Below are positions 7,648-16,792 of a stretch of DNA of 64,000 bases, piece after piece. The position numbers were made by a program, and so were the translations under genes. The DNA comes from Bradyrhizobium sp. AZCC 2176. GTDB taxonomy: Bacteria; Pseudomonadota; Alphaproteobacteria; Rhizobiales; Xanthobacteraceae. The notes beneath the pieces were generated by a model. It was not told the DNA's origin and ran no database searches. It saw only the letters and a program-made list of their open reading frames with translations. The stretch's first letter is position 1. Each line of letters starts with the position of its first letter. Location of the stretch: the NCBI RefSeq assembly GCF_036924645.1, contig NZ_JAZHRX010000001.1, positions 1,364,001-1,428,000 of the forward strand, given 5' to 3'.

Positions 7648-9147
7648 ATGGCTGCCACCATTTTGATTGCCGACGATGACGCTGTGCAGCGCCGTTTGGT
7701 TGAAAACATGGTGCAGAAGTGCGGCTATGAGCCCCTTGTCGTCGACAGCGGCGATGCAGCCGTGGCGCTACTGACTGCCCCGGATGCGCAGGCGATCGAC
7801 GCGGTGGTGCTCGACCTCGTGATGCCCGGCCTCGACGGACTTGGCGTGCTTTCAAAAATGCGTGAAGCCGGCCTGAGCATCCCGGTCATCGTGCAGACCG
7901 CCCATGGCGGCATCGACAATGTGGTTTCAGCAATGCGCGCCGGCGCGCAGGATTTCGTGGTCAAGCCGGCGAGCTTCGAACGGCTGCAGGTGTCGCTGCG
8001 CAACGCGCTCAACACGAGCGCGCTCAAGGGCGAACTACAGCGCATCCGCCATAGCCGCGAGGGACGGCTGACCTTTGCCGACATCATCACCCGCAGCGAA
8101 GCCATGGCGGCCGTGCTGCGCACCGCGCAGAAGGCGGCCACCTCGAGCATTCCGGTGCTGATCGAGGGCGAGTCCGGCGTCGGCAAGGAATTGTTCGCCC
8201 GCGCCATCCACGGCTCCAGCGAGCGCAAATCGAAACCGTTCGTCGCGGTCAATTGCGGCGCCATCCCCGACAATCTCGTGGAATCGATCCTGTTCGGTCA
8301 CGAGAAGGGCGCCTTCACCGGCGCCACCGAACGTCACATGGGCAAGTTCGTCGAGGCTTCCGGCGGCACGCTGTTTCTCGACGAGGTCGGCGAGTTGCCG
8401 CTGGCTGCGCAGGTAAAGCTGCTGCGCGCGCTGCAGGAGGGCACTGTCGAAGCGGTCGGCGGCCGCAAGCCGGTGAAGGTCGACGTCCGCATCATTTCCG
8501 CGACCAACCGCAAGCTGCTCGACCTCGTGAAGAACGGCGCGTTCCGCGAAGATCTGTTCTACCGGCTGCACGTGCTGCCGCTGACGATCCCGCCGCTGCG
8601 GATGCGGCGCGAGGACATTCCGCATCTGTTGCGGCATTTTCTGGCGCGCTTTGCCGCGGAGGAAAACCGCACCATCACCGGCATCAGCGGAGAGGCCGTG
8701 GCCCATCTCGCGCAGCTCGATTGGCCCGGCAACATCCGCCAACTCGAGAACACGGTCTATCGCGCCGTCGTCATGAGCGAGACCGACCTGCTCGGCCTGC
8801 CTGATTTCCCGCAGGTCCTCGGCCACCCCGCAACCGACGGCCAGCTCACACACAGCGAACCGTTGGTCGTCGCGCCGTCGACCGCACCCGCCATGGTTTC
8901 GGGTAGTGATATACCGATTGCCCCGCTCGCCAACGCCGGCAGCCTCGCGATGCTGACCGCCACCGGCGAGGTGCGGCCGCTCGAAGACATGGAAAACGAG
9001 ATCATCCGTTTTGCGATCTCGCACTATCGCGGCCAGATGTCGGAAGTCGCGCGCCGCCTCAAGATCGGCCGCTCCACGCTCTACCGCAAGCTCGATGAAG
9101 CTGCCGCCGACGACCCGGCCGACGGCGGCGCGCAGGATGCGAATTGA
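7648..9147 (+). CDS. Sigma-54-dependent response regulator (NtrC type)
   Basis: A 499-residue activator with three domains. The receiver spans residues 1-120, with phospho-acceptor Asp56 in VLDLVMPG and Lys106 in VVKPAS. The AAA+ domain spans about 145-390, with Walker A GESGVGKE at 174-181, the sigma-54 contact loop GAFTGA at 221-226 and Walker B TLFLDEVGE. A Fis-type helix-turn-helix lies at the C-terminus (SEVARRLKIGRSTLYRKL). A linker of about 80 residues rich in Ala/Thr/Pro separates the last two. It should activate sigma-54 promoters on phosphorylation. No histidine kinase gene is adjacent, so its partner is encoded elsewhere. The start has GGGGAG upstream. Confidence 0.92.
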   Translation: MAATILIADDDAVQRRLVENMVQKCGYEPLVVDSGDAAVALLTAPDAQAIDAVVLDLVMPGLDGLGVLSKMREAGLSIPVIVQTAHGGIDNVVSAMRAGAQDFVVKPASFERLQVSLRNALNTSALKGELQRIRHSREGRLTFADIITRSEAMAAVLRTAQKAATSSIPVLIEGESGVGKELFARAIHGSSERKSKPFVAVNCGAIPDNLVESILFGHEKGAFTGATERHMGKFVEASGGTLFLDEVGELPLAAQVKLLRALQEGTVEAVGGRKPVKVDVRIISATNRKLLDLVKNGAFREDLFYRLHVLPLTIPPLRMRREDIPHLLRHFLARFAAEENRTITGISGEAVAHLAQLDWPGNIRQLENTVYRAVVMSETDLLGLPDFPQVLGHPATDGQLTHSEPLVVAPSTAPAMVSGSDIPIAPLANAGSLAMLTATGEVRPLEDMENEIIRFAISHYRGQMSEVARRLKIGRSTLYRKLDEAAADDPADGGAQDAN

Positions 9148-9512
9148 GGCGCGAATTGAGCGACAGCCAGTGGGCGATTATGGCGTCCACATGGCAAAGA
9201 TCGTGGCAAACCAACGACATCGATCGTTCGGAAGCTTTTGAACCGTGGCTTGGCGGTGACAGACAAATGATGGGTGGCGTGGCAAAAACGCGCGACCCGA
9301 ATGCAAACGGGTTGTTTGAGGTCAGTTTGTCGTGAGTTGTCCCGCATGGCGCTGGCTGCATGAAAGGGGCACATGTATCGTCTGCGTTTGAATCATGGCG
9401 TGCAGGCGTACGACTGAGAAACCGATCGAGCCGGCGCTTCCCGCGCAAGCCGTGACGAACGATACCTAACGACTGCTCCATGCCGGGGCAGTTCGCCCAA
9501 GGGGGTGTGACG
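9148..9512. other. Intergenic region without a recognised gene
   Basis: A stretch of 365 bp between the response-regulator gene and the L,D-transpeptidase gene. Short reading frames on both strands have no ribosome site or recognisable sequence. I see no terminator with a T-run and no clear sigma-54 promoter (GG-N10-GC). Confidence 0.4.
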
Positions 9513-11654
9513 ATGCGTGACTGTTCGACGAATCGTGCAGGATTTGACCGCGTGCTGATGGCCGTCGCGGCAACCTTCCTCACGGTATCAGCGACCTCAG
9601 CACTGGCGGCTCAGTCAACCACGCCGCGTGCCAGCGCCGCCGAGCTCGCGATCGACGCAGCAGTTCCCCGGCCCGAACCGGCCAACGTTCCGCCTCCGAC
9701 CATCGGCGACTTCAAGATGGACACCACCGCCACGGTGCCTGACGCAGCAACGACGGCCACGAAGCCGAACGAGGCCGACACGACCGTAAAGGCAGTCGAG
9801 CCCAAAACCGACGCCAAGCCGGCCGAAACCGTCACCGCACCTGCGGCCAACGACGCCGGAACCGCCACGCCTCCGACTGCGACCGCCACGGCGCCGGCCG
9901 CCGAACCCGCCAAGGAGCCGGTGAAGGCGAGCACCGTCGCACCGGCCGACCAGCCGGTCGCCGACCGCCTGCGCGACATGCTCGGCGCCAGGTCGCTGCG
10001 CTATTTCGACCGCAAGAACGAACGCGCCGCCGTCGAGAAGTTCTACTCGGCGCGCGACTTTGCGCCGCAATGGACGCAAGCCGGCAAATTGACCGACAGC
10101 GGCAAGGGCGTGATCGCCCGTTTGAAGGATGCCGCCGCCGAGGGCCTCAATCCGGCCGACTATCCGTTGCCGGAGTTTGCGGCCGCCACTTCGCCGGACC
10201 AACTCGCCGAAGCCGAACTGAAACTGACCGCGAGCATGCTCGACTATGCGCGACAGGCCCAGAGCGGCCGGATGCACTGGTCGCAGGTTTCCGCCGACAT
10301 CCAGTATCCCGAGCACCCGACCGATCCGGCGGAAGTGCTCGCCAACATCTCGACCGCCAAGGACGCTTCCGCAGCGCTGGACGGCTACAACCCGCCGCAC
10401 AAGCTCTACAAGGAATTGAAGGCCAAGCTCGCCGAACTGCGCGGCCTGGGCGACGGTCCAATGATCCACATCGCCGAGGGGCCGGCGCTCGCGTTCAAGG
10501 CCGCCTCCAAGAAGCAGGGCGAAGTCGCGCCGGAAGATTCGCGCGTGCCGCAACTGCGCGCCAAACTCGGCATCGAGAACCCCGACGACCAGCGCTACGA
10601 CGCCAAGGTCGCCGCCGCCGTGCGCAAATTCCAGGAGAGCGTCGATCTCAAGCCGACCGGTGTGCTCGACGACCGCACCGTGAAGGCGATCAACAGCCCG
10701 AAGCGCGACCGGCAGATCGACACCGTCCTCGTCAATATGGAACGCTGGCGCTGGCTGCCGCGCCAGCTCGGCGCGGCCTCACTCGGCAATGCCTATGTCA
10801 TTCTCAACGTCCCTGACTTCACGCTGAAGGTGATGCAGAACGGTGCGCCGGTCTGGACCACGCGGGTCGTGACCGGAAAGCCGGGCAAGCATGCGACGCC
10901 GATGCTGACGGAGACGATGAAGTTCATCACGGTCAACCCGACCTGGAACGTGCCGCCCTCGATCATCTACAACGAATATCTGCCGGCCCTGCAGCAGGAC
11001 CCGACCGTGCTGCAACGCATGGGACTGAAGCTCGAGCGGGCCCGCGACGGCAGCATCCACATTTCGCAACCGCCGGGCGAGGCCAATGCGCTCGGCCGCA
11101 TCCGCTTCAACTTCCCGAACAAGTTCCTGGTCTATCAGCACGACACGCCGGACAAGCACCTGTTCGCCAAGGAAGAACGCGCCTTCAGCCACGGCTGCAT
11201 GCGGGTGCAGAATCCGGATCAATACGCCTCGACGCTGCTCAACATCGTGATGCCGAACGAGCGCTATTCGCCGGAAAAGATCCGCAGCATGTACGGCCGT
11301 AGCGAGATCGACCTGAAATTCCCGACGCCGATCCCGGTCAACATCACTTATCAGACCGCGTTCGTGGATGACGCCGGCAAGCTGCACATCCGCAAGGACA
11401 TCTATGGCCGCGACGCTGCGATGATCGCGCTGCTCAAGAACGGCCGCAGCAAGGACCTGGAGGCCATGGTCGCCCATGCGCAACCGAACTATTCGCGCCC
11501 GAAGGACGGTTTGCCGGCCGGCGTCAGCTTTGCCAGCGACAACACCTACTCGTCTGGTCCGTCGTCGTTCTTTGAGCGTCTGTTCGGGGGGCCGTCGAAC
11601 GTCACGCCGCCCGCCCCGGTTGGTCGCCGCCCGCAACAGCGGTTCACCCGGTAA
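9513..11654 (+). CDS. Murein L,D-transpeptidase (YcbB type)
   Basis: A 713-residue exported cell-wall enzyme that would form 3-3 crosslinks or attach proteins to peptidoglycan. Order of parts: a signal peptide ending ALAAQ near residue 33; an Ala/Thr/Pro-rich linker to about residue 145; a scaffold domain with ARDFAPQWT; a peptidoglycan-binding domain near residues 345-400; and the YkuD catalytic domain from about 410. The catalytic motif SHGCMRV is intact with Cys562. The domain order matches the large YcbB/LdtD family. The ATG at 9513 has AGGGGGTG upstream. The DUF882 peptidase gene follows in the same direction. Confidence 0.92.
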   Translation: MRDCSTNRAGFDRVLMAVAATFLTVSATSALAAQSTTPRASAAELAIDAAVPRPEPANVPPPTIGDFKMDTTATVPDAATTATKPNEADTTVKAVEPKTDAKPAETVTAPAANDAGTATPPTATATAPAAEPAKEPVKASTVAPADQPVADRLRDMLGARSLRYFDRKNERAAVEKFYSARDFAPQWTQAGKLTDSGKGVIARLKDAAAEGLNPADYPLPEFAAATSPDQLAEAELKLTASMLDYARQAQSGRMHWSQVSADIQYPEHPTDPAEVLANISTAKDASAALDGYNPPHKLYKELKAKLAELRGLGDGPMIHIAEGPALAFKAASKKQGEVAPEDSRVPQLRAKLGIENPDDQRYDAKVAAAVRKFQESVDLKPTGVLDDRTVKAINSPKRDRQIDTVLVNMERWRWLPRQLGAASLGNAYVILNVPDFTLKVMQNGAPVWTTRVVTGKPGKHATPMLTETMKFITVNPTWNVPPSIIYNEYLPALQQDPTVLQRMGLKLERARDGSIHISQPPGEANALGRIRFNFPNKFLVYQHDTPDKHLFAKEERAFSHGCMRVQNPDQYASTLLNIVMPNERYSPEKIRSMYGRSEIDLKFPTPIPVNITYQTAFVDDAGKLHIRKDIYGRDAAMIALLKNGRSKDLEAMVAHAQPNYSRPKDGLPAGVSFASDNTYSSGPSSFFERLFGGPSNVTPPAPVGRRPQQRFTR

Positions 11655-11717
11655 TCCTGCCCGAGTGGATTTCCGAACAAAATCAACGGCCTCGCCGCTC
11701 CGGCGAGTTCGTTTACG

Positions 11718-11725
11718 TTAACCAT
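11718..11725 (+). promoter_or_regulatory. CtrA half-site-like motif TTAACCAT
   Basis: TTAACCAT matches the short CtrA recognition motif described in Caulobacter-type alphaproteobacteria. It lies in the 240-bp gap upstream of the DUF882 peptidase gene, about 170 bp from its start. Function is inferred only from motif and position. Confidence 0.35.
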
Positions 11726-11771
11726 TATCCATCCCGGATTCGGCGGGGCACTTTTTCGCCACAGTCCGCGG

Positions 11772-11788
11772 GTTAGGTTAAGCCTAAC
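11772..11788. promoter_or_regulatory. Inverted repeat GTTAGG-N5-CCTAAC upstream of the DUF882 gene
   Basis: A perfect 6-bp inverted repeat with a 5-bp spacer, centred about 115 bp upstream of the peptidase start. No regulator gene is adjacent. It could be an operator or part of a leader hairpin. Confidence 0.35.
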
Positions 11789-11802
11789 TTGGGGGCGGGA
11801 TG

Positions 11803-11817
11803 GTAAACATCGGTTAA
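11803..11817 (-). promoter_or_regulatory. CtrA-like box TTAA-N7-TTAC
   Basis: Read on the minus strand this is TTAA-CCGATGT-TTAC, one base off the CtrA consensus TTAA-N7-TTAA. It lies 78 bp upstream of the DUF882 peptidase start, where a promoter is expected. Binding is inferred. Confidence 0.4.
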
Positions 11818-11894
11818 CCTTCCCGCTTTAAGAAAGCGTTCACCCTCTTTTGCCGGGGGTCTGCAAAAGAACACCGTGAACGCTCGTCGACTGG

Positions 11895-13514
11895 GTGGGC
11901 TCATACGTGCTGGCTGGTTTCGCGCGCCAATACAATCCGCTGTCTTCAAAAGCCGGATATCGGATCGGCCTGACTACGCTATTGCTGCTGGCCGGCGCCG
12001 GCTCGGTGCATGATGCGACCGCGCTGAACGAAACCCGCACCCTCTCGTTCCACCACACCCATTCCGACGAAGACCTCACCGTCACCTTCAAGCGCGACGG
12101 CCGCTACGACGAAGAAGCTCTCAAGAAGCTTAATCACTTCCTCCGCGACTGGCGCAGCCAGGACTCCACCACGATGGATCGGCATCTGTTCGACATCCTC
12201 TGGGAAGTCTACCGCGACGTCGACGGCAAGAAGCCGATCCAGATCATCTCCGCCTACCGCTCCCCCGCTACCAACTCCATGCTCCGCCGCCGCTCTTCCG
12301 GCGTGGCGCGCTTCAGCCAGCACATGCTCGGCCACGCAATGGACTTCTACATCCCGGACGTGCCGCTGGAGCAGATTCGCGCCGCCGGGCTCCGCCTGCA
12401 GCGCGGCGGCGTTGGCTTCTACCCGACATCGGGATCGCCGTTCGTCCATCTCGACACCGGCAGCGTCCGTCACTGGCCGCGCATGACCCACGATCAACTC
12501 GCCAGAGTGTTCCCGGATGGGCGCACCGTCCATCTGCCGTCCAATGGCGGTCCGATGAAGGGCTATGAGCTGGCCCGCGCCGACATCGAACGCCGCGGCA
12601 ATGGCGACAATGCCGCAACCGTCGGCAAAATGCCGAGCCTGTTCGCAGCCCTGTTCAGGGGCGGCAAGTCGAACGAAGAGGATGACGAGGCTGGCAGCGC
12701 CCCCGTCAAGAACGAGAAGCCTGCCAGCGTGATGGCCGCAGCGGCACCCGCGAAATCCGCCGATCCGATTCCGACCCCGCGCGCAAAACCGCAGGTCGGG
12801 GCGACCCTTCAGTTGGCTTCAGCCGACGCGCAGATCGTGCCGGCGCCCAAAGCCAGGCCGGAACAGAAACAGACCGAGCAGACTTCCGCCGAACCGAAGC
12901 CGCAGACGCCGGCCGATATCATCAATTCCCGCGGCTTCTGGGACGACGTACCGAAGGCGGCTAACCAGGCGACCCCCGCGCAGGTCGCGGCCCTCCGCGC
13001 CCGCCAGGCGCTCGCCGCCGCCACCGATCCGCAGCCGACCGCCAGCGTCACCGAATCGTTCAACAGGGCGATGGCCTATGCGCCGGCCGCCTCCTCGCCG
13101 GTTGATCGCGCCAACGTCGTCACCGCCTCCGCGCCGGTGCCGGCGCGTCCCGCCCGTCCGGCGCGCAATGCCGGCGCCGCCGCGACCGAAATCAATACCG
13201 TGGTCGCCAAGGGTGCTCAGGGGCAGGACAGCGTGGTCGCGACCTCGACCCGTCTCGCCGCCGTCCAGGGCAACAGCATCTGGATGCGGGTGGTGATGCT
13301 GGCGCCGAGTGCGAGCAATGCGATGTCGACGACCGTGCTCGGCGACACCGAGATGACCCAGATGCGCAGCCATTTCGTCAAGCCGAAGGCCGCGATCGCC
13401 ATGACCTTCTCGGATGATCCAATGATGGGCATGACCTGCGACCGCTTCACGGGATCGGCGACCGCGCAACTGCCGACGCAGTCGTTCGTCCTGCGCACCG
13501 CCGCGCTGCGCTAG
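11895..13514 (+). CDS. DUF882 / M15-like cell-wall peptidase (YcbK type)
   Basis: A 539-residue exported protein. Residues 1-45 include a hydrophobic signal (TTLLLLAGAGSVHDATA). Residues ~45-200 form the DUF882/peptidase M15-like domain with the metal-binding pattern HMLGHAMDF and VHLDTG, seen in murein endopeptidases such as MepK (YcbK). The remaining ~340 residues are a low-complexity Ala/Pro-rich tail with a short conserved-looking segment near the end (VLGDTEMTQMRSHFVKP). The start is uncertain: GTG at 11895 is the first in-frame option after an upstream stop, and another GTG lies at 11907. It follows the L,D-transpeptidase gene, which fits a shared peptidoglycan role. Confidence 0.85.
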   Translation: MGSYVLAGFARQYNPLSSKAGYRIGLTTLLLLAGAGSVHDATALNETRTLSFHHTHSDEDLTVTFKRDGRYDEEALKKLNHFLRDWRSQDSTTMDRHLFDILWEVYRDVDGKKPIQIISAYRSPATNSMLRRRSSGVARFSQHMLGHAMDFYIPDVPLEQIRAAGLRLQRGGVGFYPTSGSPFVHLDTGSVRHWPRMTHDQLARVFPDGRTVHLPSNGGPMKGYELARADIERRGNGDNAATVGKMPSLFAALFRGGKSNEEDDEAGSAPVKNEKPASVMAAAAPAKSADPIPTPRAKPQVGATLQLASADAQIVPAPKARPEQKQTEQTSAEPKPQTPADIINSRGFWDDVPKAANQATPAQVAALRARQALAAATDPQPTASVTESFNRAMAYAPAASSPVDRANVVTASAPVPARPARPARNAGAAATEINTVVAKGAQGQDSVVATSTRLAAVQGNSIWMRVVMLAPSASNAMSTTVLGDTEMTQMRSHFVKPKAAIAMTFSDDPMMGMTCDRFTGSATAQLPTQSFVLRTAALR

Positions 13515-13527
13515 GCGCCTATCGTCA

Positions 13528-13609
13528 TTGCCGGGCCTGACCCGGCAATCCATCCCTCTCGTATGAGTCTTTCTGAAGCTTGATGGATACGCGGGTCAAG
13601 CCCGCGTAT
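13528..13609. repeat. Paired palindromic (REP-like) intergenic element
   Basis: Two perfect hairpins lie side by side between the converging DUF882 and gapR genes: TTGCCGGG-CCTGA-CCCGGCAA (13528-13548) and ATACGCGGG-TCAAG-CCCGCGTAT (13587-13609). Both loops resemble the reverse complement of each other (CCTGA/TCAAG context GACCCG, GGTCAAGCCC). This is the form of short dispersed palindromes common in Bradyrhizobium. It may also terminate both genes. Confidence 0.7.
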
Positions 13610-13625
13610 GACACCTTGAGACGCC

Positions 13626-13901
13626 TCACAGCATCCCCAGCGCCTGCATGTAGGTCTCCAAAATGGTTTCCTGCTCGGCGCGCTCATTGGCGTCCTGCTT
13701 GCGCATCCGCACGATGGTGCGCAGCGCCTTGGTGTCGAAGCCGTTGCCCTTGGCTTCCGCATAGACGTCGCGGATGTCATCGGAGATCGTCTTCTTTTCT
13801 TCTTCCAGACGCTCGATGCGCTCGATGATGGCCTTGAGCTGGTCTTTGGCGAATTTTGTCGCGGGCTCGTCCTGGACGGCAGCGGCGGCGGAGGTGGCCA
13901 T
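13626..13901 (-). CDS. gapR: GapR family nucleoid-associated protein (DUF2312)
   Basis: A 91-residue protein of the DUF2312 family. In Caulobacter, GapR binds AT-rich, overtwisted DNA ahead of replication and transcription and is important for chromosome replication. The sequence is almost entirely helical: [21 protein letters not shown] is a coiled-coil start, followed by [20 protein letters not shown] and [10 protein letters not shown], all hallmarks of the family. A short Ala-rich N-terminal tail precedes them. The ATG has an AGGAG-type site just upstream (CAGGAGTACCCG). It converges with the DUF882 gene across the REP-like element. Confidence 0.92.
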   Translation of the reverse strand: MATSAAAAVQDEPATKFAKDQLKAIIERIERLEEEKKTISDDIRDVYAEAKGNGFDTKALRTIVRMRKQDANERAEQETILETYMQALGML

Positions 13902-14072
13902 CGGGTACTCCTGAATGGAACTGAAAGTAATGCTGAAAGATCAAGCGCCGCACGCGTTACCGCACGGCGCTTTTTCAGGATTGACCCTCAAGATCAGGGG
14001 GCCCTGCGTCAAGGAAACATCGCGCTCATCCACAGCGCGCCCACAGGAGATGGGGATCAATCAATACCGTGC

Positions 14073-14196
14073 GTCATTCCGGGATGGTGCGGAAGCACCA
14101 GACCTCAGATGCGCAATTGCGCGTCGGGGAATCTCGAGATTCTCAGGTGCGCAATTGCGCACCAAAGTTCGATGCTACGCATCGCCCCGGAATGAC
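14073..14196. repeat. Dispersed palindromic repeat, copy 1
   Basis: The element is bounded by an 11-bp inverted repeat, GTCATTCCGGG at the left and CCCGGAATGAC at the right. Inside are GCGCAATTGCGC palindromes and TCTCGAGA. A stretch of about 45 bp beginning ACCAGACCTCAGATGCGC recurs, inverted, at 53004-53099 with very few changes, showing that it is a mobile or dispersed repeat family. It fills most of the 311-bp gap between gapR and the DUF1244 gene. Confidence 0.8.
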
Positions 14197-14212
14197 AGAC
14201 GACCTGAAGGGC

Positions 14213-14515
14213 TCAATGCCCGGGATGAACCTTCTTCATCGCAGCCAGCTGCTCCGGGGTCGCCGCACCCTGATGCTTCGCCTTCCACTCCTCATAGGGC
14301 ATGCCGTAGACCGCCTCGCGGCTCTCGTCCTTGCTGACGGCGACCCCCCTGGCGTCGGCCTCTTCCTTCATCCAGTTGGACAGGCAGTTGCGGCAGAAGC
14401 CGGCCAGATTCATCAAATCGATGTTCTGGACGTCGGTACGGGCGCGCAGGTGGCTGACCAGGCGCCGGAAAACGGCGGCTTCCAGTTCCGTTCTGGTTTT
14501 GTCGTCGATTGTCAT
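14213..14515 (-). CDS. DUF1244 family protein
   Basis: A 100-residue soluble protein of the DUF1244 family, widespread in proteobacteria and of unknown function. The conserved core LAGFCRNCLSNWMKEEAD (residues ~43-60) carries the family Cys pair C-x2-C, and GMPYEEWKAKHQ is the second signature. I chose the ATG at 14515 (MTIDDKTR) because family members begin there; an upstream in-frame ATG adds 53 residues without family resemblance. It is followed on the same strand by the repeat element and gapR. Confidence 0.88.
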   Translation of the reverse strand: MTIDDKTRTELEAAVFRRLVSHLRARTDVQNIDLMNLAGFCRNCLSNWMKEEADARGVAVSKDESREAVYGMPYEEWKAKHQGAATPEQLAAMKKVHPGH

Positions 14516-14709
14516 GGGCTTGGGTCCTGCGTCATAGGGTGCCGGGCATGTTAATAGGGAATTGTCACAGATTTTGCCATATCTGCGCGCAAAAGTGGCT
14601 ATCGCACGTGGCGTCCCGGTTTCCCATAGCGCGGGAAAGGCGTCCCCGGCCGTTGACAGGTCCCGCCGGGTCACGCGAAATCGTCAATGATTTGATATAG
14701 CTTCGCTGC

Positions 14710-15291
14710 ATGACCGGAAAAGATTCTCGCCGCTTGTCCCCCCTCCCCGCACGCATGACCGCCGGCCTGATGCCGATGCTCGCGTTGGCGGCGGCGTGCC
14801 TGTGGAGCAGCCCGGCGGCGGCCGATTTCCGGCTCTGCAACAACACTTCCAGCCGGGTCGGCATTGCGCTCGGCTACAAGGACGCGGAGGGCTGGACCAC
14901 CGAAGGCTGGTGGAACGTGTCATCCCGGAGCTGCGAGACGCTACTGCGCGGAACTCTTGTCGCCCGTTACTATTACATCTACGCGCTCGACTATGACCGC
15001 GGCGGCGAATGGTCGGGACAGGCCTTCATGTGTTCGCGTGACAAGGAATTCACCATCAAGGGTACCGAGAATTGCCTGGCGCGCGGCTACGACCGCACCG
15101 GGTTCTTTGAGGTCGACACAGGCGAACAGCGAGCGTGGACCGTGCAACTGACCGAAGCCAACGAGCAACCCGCGCAGCGCGTGCCGGGAATTCCAGGGAC
15201 GGTGGGACCGGGCGGCCCCGGCGGAGTTCCGGGCCTGTCCAATCCGCCAAGCGGACCGGGTCTGCCGCCAGCCGCGGCGCCCAAGCAATGA
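14710..15291 (+). CDS. DUF1036 exported protein with Gly/Pro-rich tail
   Basis: A 193-residue protein. Residues 1-38 are a long signal peptide (LMPMLALAAACLWSSPAAA). The DUF1036 domain occupies ~39-150: DFRLCNNTSSRVGIALGYKD at the start, then EGWWNVSSRSCETLL and RDKEFTIKGTENC, with conserved cysteines that probably form disulfides. The last ~35 residues are a Gly/Pro-rich, collagen-like tail (VPGIPGTVGPGG). Function of DUF1036 is unknown. The stop overlaps the pyruvate kinase start by four bases (ATGA), so the two genes are co-translated; this pairing is commonly seen in Rhizobiales, as far as I recall. Confidence 0.85.
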   Translation: MTGKDSRRLSPLPARMTAGLMPMLALAAACLWSSPAAADFRLCNNTSSRVGIALGYKDAEGWTTEGWWNVSSRSCETLLRGTLVARYYYIYALDYDRGGEWSGQAFMCSRDKEFTIKGTENCLARGYDRTGFFEVDTGEQRAWTVQLTEANEQPAQRVPGIPGTVGPGGPGGVPGLSNPPSGPGLPPAAAPKQ

Positions 15292-16724
15292 GACGGCTCC
15301 GTCGTATCAAGATCCTCGCAACCCTCGGCCCGGCATCGTCAGACAGCGCGATGATCCGGAAGCTGTTCGAGGCCGGTGCGGATGTGTTCCGCATCAATAT
15401 GAGCCACACGCCGCACGACAAGATGCGCGAGCTGGTCTCGACCATCCGCAATGTCGAAAGTAGCTACGGCCGCCCGATCGGCATCCTGGTCGACCTGCAG
15501 GGACCGAAGCTGCGGCTCGGCGCTTTCGCCGAAGGCTCGACCCAGCTCAAGAACGGCCAGAGTTTTGTGCTCGATTCCGACAAGGCGCCGGGCGACAACA
15601 GCCGCGTGCAATTACCGCATCCGGAAATCCTCGCAGCCCTTCGGCCGGGCCATGCGCTACTGCTCGACGACGGCAAGGTGCGCCTGATCGCCGAAGAGAC
15701 CTCGGCCCACCGCGCGGTGACGCGGGTGGTGATCGGCGGCAAGATGTCGGACCGCAAGGGCGTCAGCCTGCCCGATACCGACCTGCCGGTATCGGCGATG
15801 ACACCGAAGGATCGCGCCGACCTCGAAGCCGCCCTGGTGACCGGGGTCGACTGGATCGCGCTCTCCTTCGTGCAGCGCGCCGAGGACGTCAACGAAGCCA
15901 AGCGGATGATCCGCGGCCGCGCCGCTGTGATGGCCAAGATCGAGAAGCCGCAGGCGATCGACCGCCTCGCCGAAATCATCGACGCGTCAGACGCGCTGAT
16001 GGTGGCGCGCGGCGATCTCGGCGTCGAGCTGCCGCTGGAGCGGGTGCCGAGCCTGCAGAAGCAAATGACGCGGATGGCGCGCCGCGCCGGCAAGCCGGTG
16101 GTGATCGCAACGCAAATGCTGGAATCGATGATCCAGGCGCCGGTGCCGACGCGCGCCGAAGTCTCCGACGTCGCGACCGCGGTTTACGAAGGTGCCGACG
16201 CCATCATGCTGTCGGCTGAATCGGCTGCCGGCAAATTCCCGATCGAAGCGGTTTCGACCATGAACCGCATCGGCGAGGAAGTGGAGCGCGATCCGACCTA
16301 CCGCTCGGTGCTGACGGCGCAGCGGCCCGACCCCGAGAACACGGTCGGCGATGCCATTGCCGACGCCGCGCGGCAGATCGCCGAGACGCTGGAGCTATCG
16401 GCAATCATCTGCTGGACCTCCTCGGGCTCAACCGCGATTCGCGTGGCGCGCGAGCGTCCGAAGCTGCCCGTGGTGGCGATCACGCCGAACCTCGTCACCG
16501 GGCGCAAATTGTCCGTCGTGTGGGGCGTGCATTGCGTGGTCGCCGAAGACGCCCACGACCAGGACGACATGGTCGATCGCGCCGGTTCGATCGCCTTCCG
16601 CGACGGCTTCGCCAAGGCCGGCCAGCGCGTGATCATCGTCGCCGGCGTGCCGCTCCGCATCCCCGGCACCACCAACATGGTGCGCATCGCCTCCGTCGGT
16701 TCCAGCAGCGATGCGGAGATGTGA
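15288..16724 (+). CDS. pyk: Pyruvate kinase
   Basis: A 478-residue glycolytic enzyme converting phosphoenolpyruvate and ADP to pyruvate and ATP. The N-terminal RRIKILATLGPASSD, FRINMSHT and the active-site region VMAKIEKPQAID with the catalytic Lys are all present. So are MVARGDLGVELPLE and ATQMLESMI. The C-terminal allosteric domain runs from about residue 345 (ICWTSSGSTAIRVARERPKLP). Length fits the family (470-480). The ATG at 15288 overlaps the DUF1036 stop; longer in-frame starts would overlap that gene fully and are rejected. Confidence 0.95.
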   Translation: MRRLRRIKILATLGPASSDSAMIRKLFEAGADVFRINMSHTPHDKMRELVSTIRNVESSYGRPIGILVDLQGPKLRLGAFAEGSTQLKNGQSFVLDSDKAPGDNSRVQLPHPEILAALRPGHALLLDDGKVRLIAEETSAHRAVTRVVIGGKMSDRKGVSLPDTDLPVSAMTPKDRADLEAALVTGVDWIALSFVQRAEDVNEAKRMIRGRAAVMAKIEKPQAIDRLAEIIDASDALMVARGDLGVELPLERVPSLQKQMTRMARRAGKPVVIATQMLESMIQAPVPTRAEVSDVATAVYEGADAIMLSAESAAGKFPIEAVSTMNRIGEEVERDPTYRSVLTAQRPDPENTVGDAIADAARQIAETLELSAIICWTSSGSTAIRVARERPKLPVVAITPNLVTGRKLSVVWGVHCVVAEDAHDQDDMVDRAGSIAFRDGFAKAGQRVIIVAGVPLRIPGTTNMVRIASVGSSSDAEM

Positions 16725-16792
16725 CGGCGTGCCGTCCTTCCGGGCGCGCGTCAGCGCAAACCCGGAACGACAATTCATGATCGGATCAGCAC

